NCBI GenBank assembly: GCA_022316685.1
Contig: JAKJHU010000033.1
Span: forward strand, 3,958,321-4,022,320
Direction: 5' to 3'
Length of the DNA: 64,000 nt
From: Progne subis subis
Lineage: Eukaryota > Chordata > Aves > Passeriformes > Hirundinidae
The translations under genes were made by a program, and so were the position numbers. This document shows, piece by piece, positions 1 through 12,918 of this stretch. The notes below the pieces were generated by a model. That model searched no databases and was not told the DNA's origin. It worked only from the letters and a program-made list of their open reading frames with translations. Within the stretch, counting starts at the first letter, position 1. Each line of letters opens with the position of its first letter.

Positions 1-527
1 ACCACAGGGGCATGGTTAGATTGCTTTTAGGAGCTGTCATACACTCCTAGGTTTTGAAAGTTCATAGCATTTCATCTTGGAAGAGTGACCACTCCTGATC
101 AGGGTTATTTAGGCAATAAGAGTAGTTTTGGGGGCAGTCAAAAATAGGAAAAGATTTGAAACAGTGTTACTTACTTATAAAGAGGGTTTTTGATTATTTT
201 CTGCCTCTTCTGAAGTTAACAACATCGACATTTTAAGTAGTCACGTGGGCGCCTTTGAACCTCACTACCTCTTCTTTATTTGCCTTCCTTTAGAACAAGG
301 GGTGATACAGATATCTTATATTGTAGAAATGAACACTTAAAAAATGCTGCCACATAGTACTGATGGATATCAAGGGAAATCCAGTGAGAAAATGAAGAAT
401 TCTCTTTTTAAAATAGAATTCAATGATTCCATGGCAAATAGTGAGTTCTACTGATGCAGAAACACTACAGAAACAGATTGTGATTAACTGGCATCAGAGC
501 AGTATCAAGGACTATTGCAGTCTGACT

Positions 528-566
528 TTGTCATGCCCCATTGTCATGCCCCATTGTCATGCCCCG
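528..566. repeat. 13-bp tandem repeat, 3 copies
   Basis: The unit TTGTCATGCCCCA occurs three times head to tail (528-540, 541-553, 554-566). The third copy ends in G instead of A. It is a minor local duplication with no coding meaning, although it makes a short frame look repetitive. Confidence 0.9.
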
Positions 567-970
567 TCCTGTGAACCTAGAAGTTTCAAGCAGTTAACAT
601 TTTTTTTTTCTAAACTATAAGTTTATTTTTGCTAACTATAGTGTGCATGAACCTTTAAAAAGGCCATAGTAGCTGTAGAATTCACATGCATCAATGTGTT
701 TCCTTTACCGATATAAACAACATGTACAATTTACATAAAATGCAAAATATGTGTATCACTGTTCCAAACTTTTCTGTCCTTAACTCTACTGACAGACTTT
801 CAGACACGTTTTTCTGAAGTGAGAGAATTTCTGAAGTGTGCATGTAGCGGTGAGAGATGGCATTCTCCCATCCTGTTGCATGAATGAACTTGTTAAACAT
901 TCCTTCTACATCATGTTAGTCACTACTTGAGCAGCGAGACTGCTTTCATGTGGTTTAGCATCCTGTTCCT

Positions 971-1004
971 GGTAATCAGAGTGTTTGGTAATCAGAGAGT
1001 GTTG
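971..1004. repeat. Short tandem duplication, 16-bp period
   Basis: GGTAATCAGAG is repeated at 971-981 and 987-997, followed by TGTT-containing ends that differ by a 2-bp AG insertion. It looks like a small slippage duplication. Confidence 0.8.
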
Positions 1005-4000
1005 TCTTACATCCTACAGCTGATCCAACACTTAGAGAAGATGGAAACCCTTCTAAAGATGTTTCCTCTGAAAATGAAACTGAAATGTCTCTTATAGAAA
1101 TTTTCTTACATATCATTATAGCTGTTTACAGGTGAAGTCAGGTTGGCTCCTTGGCCAGCAAATGGCACTTCACAGAGGCTCCTAATAAAAGAAGAGTATA
1201 GCAGATGGGCATTAAGAACTGTTTTTATCAATGTTCCTATTTATATGTAATTTAAAAGAGAAAATAGTGGAGCTACTGGTGGATATTTCTTTAAAAGCTA
1301 AACTTAAATGGGAAACCAGGATAACAGGTTGCCAAGGGTATAGTAAGATACAGGCAATTTAGAGATATAACAAGATTTGGATTCTTGTTCACACAGAGAT
1401 GTCAACACTGTGTTTGGGCTCTGGGATAATTTTTACTCATGTATTGGCTAAATATCTATGGGAAGCATTTGGTTGGATTTTCTTTAAATTTTTCTTTGAA
1501 GTTTCATCTTGCACTGCCTAAGTGCAGCACTATCTACATCTTTTAGTTACAAAGAAGAAAGGTGTAGTTAATATGTTGTGCTGTTTCATAAGCTAAAATG
1601 AGGATTTCCATGAGGATTTTAATTGCTTGTGCTGTGCTTCCTATGTGAGAAGGTTTCACTTCTTTGGTGTAGTTGTAGGTCTGAAGTATTTCCAAAGTTT
1701 TAGATCTGCAGGAGCACTTAGCACTTAGTACTTTGTTGACTCAGGGATAGATGATGGGTTCTGCTCAGGTGCCCTGCAATTATGGGGGGTGTTTGTCCTC
1801 ATCTTGGTCAATCCTAGTCACATAATTTGGTGAGAGAGTGCAATATGCTGTTCAGTGGAATTTGAGCCTGTACTGTTACCAGCAGAGAAAGCTTAAACAA
1901 AAAAGCAACCAATGTCCATGGGAACAAGGTGACATTTTTTGTCAGTGACCATTATAATGGGTATGACTTGATACTGTTGCGCTATCTTTTGAATGAGGCA
2001 ACGTGCCTGTAACTTGAATTATTGAGATGCATGTGCTTTTCCCTGAGTTTTTAGTTTCATGCACAGTCAGGAATGTACTGCAGGCAAGACCATGTATGGA
2101 CAAATACCTGTTCTTCCTGTGTTCAGAAGGAAAATTTGATCTGTAGTATGAGAAGTCACAGTGTTTTACAGCATACACAAGTTAAGCAGCTAAAGTGCAA
2201 CTGAGAGCTCAGCCTTCTGAGTTTGAAGTCTTGGTGGGTTTTCAAGTTTCGGGGTTTTTTTACGCATTGGTTTCAAAATTGCCGAGGGATTTGCCAGTCA
2301 GGCATATAAACATGAAAACCTAAATAAATCCAAACTGCTGAAAGGAGTGATGATCCATACATTTTATCTAGAGACAGATGATTTATGTTTCTATCTTTTT
2401 TCCCCCTTTTCTATCCTTCCTCCCACACCTGATGAAATTATTTAGATTTGAAATATTGGAAGGCCACATACCTGAAGCAGCGGTGGGCTTGTTTAAATAC
2501 CATTTTCCGGTATTAGTTTTATAGATCCAGTGATGACTAATAAGGAAGTTTCTTCATTTAGTATTCATGGATGACCAATTTTTGCTAGCATGAGGAACAA
2601 AGCTGGTATGAGAAGGTCATGTTGCCCAGGGAGCAATTCAAATCTCCAGAGTGAGTCATGACACTGGTATCTTAAGATACCGAGAGAAAACATGGTGCAA
2701 CTTTTTTTTTTCTGCTTTTTTCATTTTTTGAGGTACTTCTAAGCAGAGTTATTTCACTATCGCTCCTGGTGTCAGTATTCCTAGATTTAGGGCATTTATT
2801 TGGGGTCTCCATTTCCCTTTTATTTTAATAGAAGGAAGATGGTAGCTGCCTGGTAAATCAGAATGGTGACCATAGAAAATACTATTGGCATATATCTAGA
2901 TGAGTATTCATAGTACATTTATCCTTTTTTAGTTACTTTGGTGATTTGAATATGCATTGCAACAGTGGAGAAGGTAGTTTCTTTTGGCAGGCACAACACA
3001 GCACAATTACTGTATCAAATCATTGCATATCCTAAAACGATACTGATATTGTTATGGATCTAAAGGCAGTAAATGTACCCCTGGATGTGATGTACCTCAG
3101 CAGGTCTGTTCTGTATCAGAGACTCCTCTACAGCAGGGTTGCTGTGTACATGGACCATGGTTTGCTCCACTCTCCTCCCTGGATCACTGCTGAAGTCAGA
3201 AGGGCAGGATGTTTGCAGTTGGCAAAGCTTTTAGTGGCATCTTCAATTAAGTCAGTGGATCTCTCCTAATTCCATTTCCTGCTGCACTGAAAACTTCCTA
3301 CCAGTAGATGATGATGCTTTTCAGACTATGAAACCATATTAAAAGTTTAATCTGGATAATATGTAAAACCAATAACAGAATCAAAGTTCAATAAAATCTA
3401 GGCATGGTTTCAGACTAATGTAAAGCAAGGCAAAATTAGGCTTTGATATAATTTTAAGGGAGACCTTCTCAGGAACTGTGGTGCAAAGTGGTTGGAGTAT
3501 TAGATTAGATATGTTAATACCTTTTTTTTTTTCAGTGAAACCTTTTGGGAAATAATCTTCCCTCTGTTTGGGGCATCTGTATAGATCTGAGCAAGGAAAC
3601 ATTATTGGTTTTGAAACTTTAAATCACTGTGGACTAGTCCTGTCATCAGTTGTGTTAATAATACAAGCAATTTTAGTACAGAGTATTTGCTAGATATTGA
3701 GTCACTTATTTTTCAGAACTCAGTATATTTACATATACATGGTATTAAAGAACTCTCTGTCAAGGCCCAAAGAAGCTTCTACAAAAATGTGTTGATTTGA
3801 GAAATTTTTGAAAAGTTCTAATTTGTTTATTGGAGAAATTTTCAAAAGCAAGGAGAAATTTTTTTTGTAAGTAGATGTCAGTATCCTTAGCACAGAAACA
3901 GGAAGAGAGGAAGAAGAATACAGAATAATAGAAGGAAGGAAACTAGGCATGGTTTAACCTACAGGTGAGAGTTAATAATTTGTGTTCTGCTGCAGGAAGA

Positions 4001-4044
4001 AATGCAAAATTGAGCCAATGTTTAGCACATACCCAATGGACATA

Positions 4045-4062
4045 CCCTAACCCTAACCCTAA
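4045..4062 (-). repeat. Interstitial telomere-like motif, (CCCTAA)3
   Basis: Three perfect CCCTAA units lie head to tail, which is TTAGGG on the minus strand, preceded by TA at 4043-4044. Vertebrate telomeres use TTAGGG, and short interstitial copies are known in many genomes, often inserted during break repair. Three units is short enough to be chance or slippage. Confidence 0.75.
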
Positions 4063-4925
4063 ACTAGATAAAATGTATATTCACCTCAAAAAAAACCAGA
4101 ACTGTCTCAAGGAGCTGTTTGTTTTCATACGATATATTGACCTCTATATTTGTCTTTAAAGCTACAAACAATGCCAGACAGCATGGAGCAGCTTCACTGT
4201 GGTTTGTTTTTTTGTAAAAATGTATTTAACAGTGATTGTTAGTTTATTTAGATGCTAACTCTGTAATAACATAGCCTTTAAGTGCAGTTTTAATAATTTT
4301 TACTTTACAATTTTCTTTTTTTAAATTTTTTTTTTTTTTCATTAAGATAAACTTCTCTTGAAGAAACTTCAAGTGTGTCTGTAGTTCACTTGGCTAGGGA
4401 CAAGTCTCTGAGATGGAGCAAGTTGTAGATATCCTCTGGGCAGAATGTGAGCAGACTATTTGGAAAGCAACATCATTCACACAGGTGTCATGAGGATCTG
4501 GGCACCAGTGCAAGGGCTCCCCATGCCTAAATTCAACATCTGTGTAAAAACTGGCGGCAGGGTGCAGACACACAACTGTCTGAGGGTTCAAAGGTTGGTT
4601 ATACTCTTTAGCCATTTAGGAATCCTGCATTTCTGGTTTCATACAGTTGCCCAAGTGGGCAGGTTTGATCTTTTGCTTCATGTGAACTTCTCAAAACAGA
4701 GGATGTGCAGCCAACTCGTGCATGCAAATCTGATCAAGCTTGTGAGGAAAGGTAACAGAGATGCCTCGTATTTGTTTGGTGATCCAACGAAGGCGGATCT
4801 TCTAACAGCTCTCATGGAAGAGCCAGACTTTGCTAGGTCAGATTTTTCAGGCAGAGGATTTTTAGGGATTACATGGAGAGAGTGACTTGAAACCCAAATG
4901 CCTGAGGTATTGGTAGAGGTTTTAT

Positions 4926-5012
4926 TCTGCCAGGGATTTGCAGCTAAAACCCTGGGCAAAGTTATTTACCTCTTGTCCTTGTTCCCCATGTGCAGAGTGG
5001 GAACACCATGGG
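4926..5012 (+). mobile_element. MIR-type SINE remnant
   Basis: In order, the sequence follows the 3' half of a MIR element: a TCTGCCA-like start, then CCCTGGGCAAAGTTATTTACCT (the counterpart of the MIR tract 'ccttgggcaagttacttaacct'), a pyrimidine-rich tract, and CCCCATGTGCAGAGTGGGA (the counterpart of 'cctcatctgtaaaatggga'). The collinear order is stronger than any single word. It is old and diverged, recognised by eye from memory of the family. It ends about 30 bp before the CpG island. Confidence 0.55.
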
Positions 5013-5040
5013 TAGAAGCTCACAGGCACAGAAGTACTGC

Positions 5041-5340
5041 CGGTTGCTCAGGCTTCTCTGCTGGAGCACGTAATGAAAGGAGTGTGCTGGGTCGCTCAGC
5101 TAAGTCATTTCGTTTACCCATTGTCGCCTGAAATAGCGTCGAGCGAGCGTGACGCATGCTCTGCTCTGCTGAGGCCCACAGAACATATGTTGATGTACGG
5201 GCTGGGAGCCCTTCGTTCCTCTTCCCCACGCGGCCGGCAGACATCGCCTTCCTCTGTGCGTGCTGGCGCTCTGGCCCTCGGCTTCGAGGGTGTGGTGACG
5301 CCGAGGCGATGACGGAGCCAAGGCTTCTGAAGCACACATC
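5041..5340. promoter_or_regulatory. Orphan CpG island, possible promoter
   Basis: My hand count gives about 25 CpG dinucleotides in 300 bp with roughly 60% G+C. The observed/expected CpG ratio is near 0.9, above the usual island thresholds (over 200 bp, over 50% GC, ratio over 0.6). Flanking sequence is CpG-poor. Such patches in vertebrates are usually unmethylated promoters or strong enhancers. Six or more short frames overlap here on both strands because stops are rare, and none resembles a known protein. A donor-like CAG|GTAAAT lies at 5380-5388, so a plus-strand non-coding first exon is possible. No TATA box is evident. There is no recognisable gene to assign it to. Confidence 0.6.
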
Positions 5341-8300
5341 TCCAGAGAGCTGCTGCTCACAGGAGAAATTAATATACATCAGGTAAATCTGCGGCTGTAA
5401 ATGAAACCTTGGGACATTTCCTCAGCCGTGACTAATCCTGTGCACACTGTGACTCAGCTGGTGAAGCATTTATCAGGAGAGCTCCCAGAGAGCTCAGCTA
5501 TAGGCTTGTAAATAAAAATATCGTGTTTTCTTGTAGCGAACAGAATCACTGAACCTAATTTCATCGCCTGTTCCTTACCCCTTCAAAAATATGCTGCCCA
5601 AATGTTTATAGCCATGCAAGAGAGGAAGCATCATTGATAGTAAACACACTGCCTTAAATTCACATGTGTTTGGCTCCTGATTTCCACATTCAAAATCTTA
5701 AAGCTCTGGAACCTGATTGACTCCAAATTATTTTGTGAAAACGTGCTTTTGGTCCGGTTTGTGGTTTATGAACTGCACGGTGATGAAACCAGATGTAATT
5801 CATCATGTTTATATTATTGGTAACCTGTGTATGCTGGCTGAGGTTAGTTAGAAGATACAGTTAAACTCACAAGTTTTTTTGATAGACTTGGAAACAGAAC
5901 TTAAAGTATCATTCTTAGTTTGGATACCCCACAAAAAAATCCTTCCAGAATTCTAGACTGAATCCAAACTTGACATCTGATTTATTCTAAAACAGGAACT
6001 AGGGCATGCAGGTCCTATCACCAATGCCTGCAAAGCTGTTAGGTTTATTATACTTTCCCGTATTTCGTTGTGGTTTTGTTGACTTTTTGGCTAAGTCGAC
6101 CCCTCAAATCAAAAGTGCAAATTTTCTTTCTCATTTTAGCTCAGTAGCATTTACTGCAAATTATTATTATTTACATCTGCATCTTGCACTTTGGGTTTGT
6201 TTTGTTGTTTATAAACTGCACCTGCCCCAAAATCTCTGTGCACAAAATGTAGCAACCTCTGCTCCAGATAGATGTACTGGGAGTATTGCTGTTGGTGCAG
6301 CGGCCCTGATCATAATAAGGATACTTTTTTTACAACTCTTAAAACCCTAAAGTGTGGTATTTTCACCTCTCATGTCAACTGATACTGCCAATACAAGTTT
6401 TCTGTATTACTTTATATTCTGCTGGAGTCCAGCATCATTTTTCCGTACTCAATCTTTTATGACAAACTTTTCTTCTTGAATACAATCAATGTCTTCAGAA
6501 ACTGAGAATTTTTAATGTTTTAGATATGTGTTTTGTTTGCTATCATATGGCTGGCTTTAAAGGGTCTGTTTAAAAGAACCTTTAAGCAAATATGTCCCAA
6601 ATAACCCATTTTCTTGCTGTTTGAAATCAGGCATGGCAAACATCAGCTGAGTACAAAGGTTGTGTTTGACCTTTGAGCACTGCTATAAAAACAGTATTTC
6701 ACATGGTCTGTATTTTTCCTGGTTTTTCAGTTGTGGGTAGTGTGAATGGATAGAAACAACTTCATTTTATATGGTGATAAAATTGCTTGCTGTGAAAATG
6801 TAATTACTTGAAAATATCTCAGTCATGCTTCTCAGTTGTGCTTCTCACTTTTGTTGGACACACTGAATCAAGCTATTGGGTAGGGTGTGATTGGTTGATC
6901 CTGGAAAACAAAACATCTCAGGGTGTCTGTTCATTATTTAGATGATTTGTCCTTAGGTCGTCTGGATTATTCCATCTGGAATATGCAGTAGCCAAAATTT
7001 TACAGTGGGAGCCTTTTGCTAAATGTGAAACAGATGAGAGAATCCCAGCCTGCATCTCAGTAAGTAGGAATTTGTGTGTAAAAACTGCATCAGTTTTGAC
7101 AGACCACCTTACAGGCAACAAATAGTTCCAGAGCTAAAGCACTGGTAGACTGAGTTATACCAAGGCTCTATGTAATCCATAGGTATAAAACACCTCTGTG
7201 TGTTTCCTTGTAACATCTTGCCTGAAATCAACCTAGTTCTGTCTGGCAAAAGTACTTCATTTCTTAGCTGAGATGGTGCAAACTTGTTCTTGCTGTAGAT
7301 TTGTGTCATCAGGTAAGTACTCACATGGTACTTGGCAGAAGAATATCCTTGCAAATTAGACATATACCTGCAAATACATTTTAGAGATGCTGAAAAATCT
7401 CCCTGCATGAAGCTGACATGTATTCAATCAATTTAGCACGTTTCAAAGCCAAGAAAATGCAATTGCTTGTTCTTTCTTCTTTTCATGGTGTTCTTGCCAA
7501 GGAACCCAGCTGGGTGAGTTTTGGAAGATGGCATTGTGACACCGCAGGGTCCTATCTGCAGTGTGCCAGTCACACAGACACCTTCCTTGTCAGTTCTTCC
7601 CCCCACCCCTCAAGAGTAGTTGCAATGTTCACAGCTCCCCACTTTTCAGCTGTGGTTCATTACAAGACAGGTAAGCTGGCAGATTTAGCTCACAGTAAAA
7701 TTCCTTTGGAGGGTGAAAAGGTCAGCAGATTCTTGAAAATTAAGAGTTTTATTACCATGAGAGGAATGAAATGCCCTGGTTTTTCTCTTTAGAACATCAT
7801 GTCATTCTTGCTGTTTGCTTTTTCAATAGTGTGTCACACACCAATGGCACCTGCCAAATACCAAGCAGGCATTTGAGTTATTTGTGTCATCATTCTCAGT
7901 GGAATAAATGAAAGCAGCTTGGGTGAGAGCATGCAAGGCAGTCTCCATATAGCAGCCTGTCTCTTTGCAAAGCAGCAGTGGGAATATAAATGAGAAGTGG
8001 CTGATAATTAGGCTGCTGGATGTTTTAGTATTATTATTGTTAATTTCTAAAAATCCACTAGATAATCCGGAGAGTTCTGTTGAGAAGCATATATTTTTTG
8101 CTTTTTAATATCCAAAGCAGGGTTTCAGCTGGGTGATGTGGTAAGTTACAGCTCCTGGTAGGAAGTGGGTATTAGAAGAGTCCCTCAGAAATGCAAGGAG
8201 GAGGATTGTGATGGGCAAGATGAATTTTCCCTCTGCTCCCTCCACCCTTGAATCCAATCATGCAATCCTTGCATGATTTATTACTGATGTGATTTATATA

Positions 8301-11300
8301 CTTTTTATAGTGGCTGTGAGACTAGGTATGAAAATAGATTTCTGTGGCGATCCAGTCTTGCTTGCACTTGGAGACAGGCTGTTGCATGGTGCTACTTTCA
8401 GCCATCCCCGTTTACCCAGGCAGCCTCTGCTGTCTTTACCCAAGTGCTCTCTAGACTGCAGAACAACATTCCAGATCGTGCTTTACTTCCTATAACCTCC
8501 ATCCTAATCCCTTGACCTTTTCTACAGCGTTCACAATTAAAAGCTAACAATGAGTTGCCTGGGAAAGCTGTTGTGTGTTACAGCTGAATGCTGTGCCAGG
8601 TCAGCAAGTTTGTGCGTGGCTGCCTGTGCCTGCTTCCTGTGCCAACACAACAGGCATTCCCTTTTCTTAGACTATGAAACACAGAGTGGCCAAGTGCACT
8701 TGCCACTCTGGGGGGTTGATTAGGGAAGGGAGATGGCAGTTTGCTGCAGCAAAATTAGATTATTTAAGGGAAACAGGGAAAGATTCTTTCTGCCCTTTGT
8801 AGCCTGCCTGGGACAAGCAGTACCTCATTACTTTTGGTTTACAGCTTGTTTTGCGGTTTGGGATGCAGCAATAGCATCTTGAAATGCTAGATCAGGGACA
8901 CTGTTTCCACAGCATTGCCTGAGATGAAAATGTGTGAAAACGGAGATTAATTCTTTGAGATTTGTCCTGCTTCAGCTGAGAATATGGTCCATGTGCACAG
9001 GCATCTCTGTAATGATAGATCTAACTTGGCATGTGAATTTGCTACTGAGTGACAGCTCTATACCAAGCACTGCCCAGATGGTGAGCTCTTGTAAAGCTTT
9101 GCTCCTTTTCCTCTCAAACCTAGTTATTAGGCTCTTTTGTATCCTCACATGATCAGGCGTTAGAGCAATGGCTGACTGACAGCAAGGTGAGGGGCAGAAG
9201 TGGGATGGATCCACAAATGGAGGAAAAAGAGGCTGATTCTTATTGTCTTTTCATATATGTGCTAGTACTTGCTATCAAAAGGAGGATCCTGGTGTAGTTG
9301 ATCATATTTTGTTGTGGCTGAAGCAGAGACACTGGCATGAAGAGAGGCGTCATCACGAGTGGGAGAGAGGGAAAGAGTAGTGCAGTGGCTGAGTAGATCA
9401 TGGTGAAAAGTGGGAGGAAAGAGAAGCTGGCAGGGTACATTAATGGAGTAAGTAATAGAAGAATGAAGAATAGAAGTTAAGAGAAGAATGAAGGGACACC
9501 AAGGCAAAAGATGTGACAAGTCTGTCTAAAGCTCATTCTGTCAGCAGCCCCTGCTAGGGGTAGGGTAGTAGCAGCACATCTATTTGGAGCTGAATATTGC
9601 CTCAGTCATTGTTTTCATAATCCTCTTTCTACTCTAATACTGCAAATTATGCAAATGCACCAGGTGCATGCTGGGTGCAGGATGCTGCTCAGAATCCCTC
9701 ATGAGCTTGCAATGCTAATAGGCGGCTTTTGTCCAAAGCACAGCTCTTCCATGTGACTCACAGTACTGGCTGCTGATGGAAAATCCAGCAGTCTGTTTTG
9801 TTTCTCCAACATGCCACCGGGTAGCTAAGGTCATGTAATAGGTTCTTGGCACTCTGGAACTGGTATGGAAATGTTCACAACCAAATAACGAATCACCTTC
9901 CAGATCTCATGCTGCCTGCTTTGATGTGGTGGGGAGGAGTGCAGTGCTAGTGCAAGGATGCTGATCCAGGAGGAGAACACCTTAGTTCTGTCATGGATTC
10001 TCTTCAGCAACCCCTGAGAACTCGTTCAAGTTGTTCTACAGTGGGATCATCCTTTGTTGTGGTGGTTTCCTTTCCATCGATGGTTAATTATTATCTGTAA
10101 GAGCACAACAAAAACACAACACCTCAGATGTTACTTGCTGGTGGCATGACAGATGCTGTTACTGTTGTGGTAATCAGCACGATTACCTACCACGTAAGGG
10201 TGGTGCTAGCTCACTAAAATTAGAAAGAACTGATGGCTCAGCCCAAAGTACAAACATTGCTATTGTGTGACTTGCTTGTTTTTGACTTTTAGTTAAGTTG
10301 TCCCTTCAGAGTGAGGATAATGCATAGCAGATGAAGAGCAGTGATTTTAGTGCACTCTCCAGGCAGGTGATTCATATGTTGTTCCATTTGCTTTTTTCTC
10401 AGTTTAATGCATTGTAAAAGACCAGCTGCTAACCCAAAACATATGCCAGGGAAAGAACATAATAGTGGAATGATACACAAGTCTTCCTTTTGGATTGTTT
10501 CAAAACGTTTGCTTACAGACAGGAATTCCTGCTGCTTGGGTTTAAGGAGTTGCCTTTTCCACTACCTCCAAACTCATTCACTCTCACTTGTGATGAGAGG
10601 CATTTAACATTCAGCTCCTCAAGTTTTCTGTTTCTCTATTCTCAGTGAGTAACTCCACTGTTTCTTTGGTTAATTAAAGTTTGCTGCAGGAGGAGCAGGA
10701 GTGGGTTGAGAGCACTGATGAAGAGATGACTAACAAAGTAATCGGCATGTGATTAGAGTGTGGGCTGACAGGCACAGATTAGCCCTCCCTGGACTCTGCT
10801 TTTATCTTAGCTCCATGTTTGAAATAATTCTGTGTAATAATATATAGAATTTCTATCCCATCAAGCTTATCACATTAGAGCAAACTAGACAAAATGACTC
10901 AATTTCAAACGACAGTGATTCAGCTCAGGCTGCAGCCACGCATTGCAAATGTGAGGTTAGGTGACTGACTCCTCTTTTGTTTCTTTAAAATTCTTTCCCT
11001 GTATGAAGTATAGGGGGGAGAGGGTTGGTCAGAGTGGAAAGCTGAGGTGGCATTATAAAGCCTCATGAGATGCATCGGTGACAGTCACATCATAAAACAC
11101 TTTGTGAAAATCATGTCACAGAACGCTTTGAGAACTGACAGCAGCTGGGGGCTGGAGTGGATGTGGAGGTTTGAGTGGTGGATAAATCGCAAAGGGAAAA
11201 ATGAAAGTTCTCCCAGAGGGAGTCACCACATACACTTGCACAGAAAGTTGTTTGCTCTGTGTGGTGACTCTACCAGATTTTTTTACCAAAAAAAGCATTA

Positions 11301-11936
11301 TTTTATTTTTTTTCTTTTTAAATTATAAATCTTGTTGAGTTACTGACAGCTGCCTGATGCAAGATGACAGAAAGACCTGTTTTAAACCTGTCATATTAAC
11401 ACTTCCTCCAGCTACTCATATCCTTTCCTTCCTCTATAATTTTAGTATCCTGTGAGACTAATACTGAGGCATTACCTGAGCTGCTGTGCAGGTAATAAAA
11501 TAGTGACTTAAGAGAGGCACCAACATGCAGAGAGAGCAGTGAGATGTCTGTTCCCCCTCCCCAGACTCCTCCATCTGCCACCATGGCCACAGTGAGGATT
11601 GTTTGGAAACTAAAAGAGCCAGTATCCAAGCTGAAGGTACCAGAGGACGTGGCAGGGGAAGGAAAGAGAAATCCTATGAGGTGGTGATGTCTATGGCACA
11701 CCAGAGGCACAGAGGCTTCCTCAGTGGTGACTGCCATGCAGTGCAGGACTGAGGTGCTCATCCCATGGGAGAGCACATACAGCATCATCTAAACTGCCTG
11801 AGCAGCTGCTGCTGGCAGTGCTTCCCGTGAAATACAGGAGTCATTACCAAGAAAGGGAATTTAAACCACTAAGTTATTTGTGGATTATTTGTGGAATCTT
11901 AGAATAAGGAAACAGAAAGAAGAAGGAAGGGGAGGG
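5341..11936. other. Non-coding stretch, no gene seen
   Basis: Frames are short and mixed in strand; the longest are about 124 codons (7418-7792) and 114 codons (6006-6350), with no domain. About 5400-5600 and 10690-10960 hold AT-rich sequence with AP-1-like and homeodomain-like words that resemble conserved non-coding sequence, but conservation cannot be tested here. An octamer-type ATGCAAAT sits near 9646. No transposon was recognised. Confidence 0.6.
10074..10093. promoter_or_regulatory. CCATCGATGG palindrome beside TTAATTATTA
   Basis: A perfect 10-bp palindrome with an ATCGAT core (ONECUT/CUX-like word) runs directly into TTAATTATTA, a homeodomain-type word. The motif content is suggestive, but such words occur by chance in AT-rich DNA. 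Confidence 0.25.
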
Positions 11937-11978
<42 letters not shown>

Positions 11979-12003
11979 ACACAACAACAACAAAAACACA
12001 CCA
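11937..12003. repeat. 41-base poly(A) plus CA/CAA-rich tail
   Basis: Forty-one consecutive A residues (11937-11977) are followed by about 25 bp of CA, CAA and CACC words. The 50 bp before it are purine-rich. I see no gene-like or retrotransposon-like body upstream, so it is better called a simple repeat than a retrocopy tail. Confidence 0.9.
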
Positions 12004-12918
12004 CCACAGGAATCCCTAGGTTCCTGGCGAGAGTTCAGTAAAGTTTTAGTATGTCATTTTTCTCTGAGCATAGCCCACAGCAGCTCAGCACTGTCCATGC
12101 TCAGAAGCTTTCTTTTGGAAGGTGCAAAATTGCCACTTCCAGCTGCTGTGGATGTTGGGGAACCAACAGGAGACTCAGTGCAATGCCATCACACTCAGTG
12201 GTAGTAAAATAACTTGCATAATTCTTATCAAGGAAGGGATAGTACATCTGAATAACTCATTCCTGATCACTGCTTTAAACAGTTGTGACAATCTGCATTC
12301 TTTTGTTGATGGAATACGTGTCAAACTAGTCTAACAAATTGATATTTTTTTCTTGCAGAATAGAATTGGTTTACCTCTTTGACTTTAAATTGTTCTTTTA
12401 AAAAAGCTCATCTGTCATCTGCTTAAAGCTGTCAAGTGAATGCTTGTTTTAGAAGAACTTACAAGTTAGAATAGCGTCTTAATCAGGTTTCTTGGCACAG
12501 CACTTAATGATGCTCTCTTTAAAGCCAAAACAAAAAAACCCAGGGATGCATTCTTTACAATATAAAGTGAAAAAATTAGATGCTTCATGTCATAATGAAG
12601 CATGGGTGTTTGCACATTAACTGAACAGTATCTACAACTTCTAAGTTTGGTGCTGTCTGTTTGCAGAAAAGCAAAGTAAGTCCCAAAAACACATGGTCTG
12701 AAAAAGTCATTCTTGAGATCGATATGATCCTTCAGGTTCATAAGGCAGCTCACAACAATTTTAAGAAGTGTTCAGTTCAGCATGAAGCCCTTTGAAAGCG
12801 GCGAAACTACAACCCCAACATCCTCCCTCTTCTGGTTCAATTCTTGTTTATTTAAATATGGGACTTCATGGAAATGGCTAGGAGAAAAGGGTGTTAAGCA
12901 CTAGGTTGCTCTTCCCTT

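Larger units (their letters stand above)
1..4925. other. Non-coding AT-rich stretch, no gene seen
   Basis: No open frame here exceeds about 80 codons except 4460-4885 (141 codons), which has no recognisable domain, is overlapped by minus-strand frames, and runs into a MIR-like remnant. There are short T tracts (for example 4326-4339), an E-box CACGTG at 242-247 and the small repeats listed separately. I see nothing that supports an exon, RNA gene or intact transposon. Confidence 0.6.

Noticed and set aside
4460..4885. 141-codon plus frame near the CpG island
   Set aside because: No domain, competing minus frames, and an ordinary length for chance in 64 kb. There is no splice or start context that raises it.
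11937..11977. Poly(A) as the tail of a processed pseudogene
   Set aside because: No coding-like or spliced-mRNA-like sequence lies upstream and no target-site duplication was found by eye.
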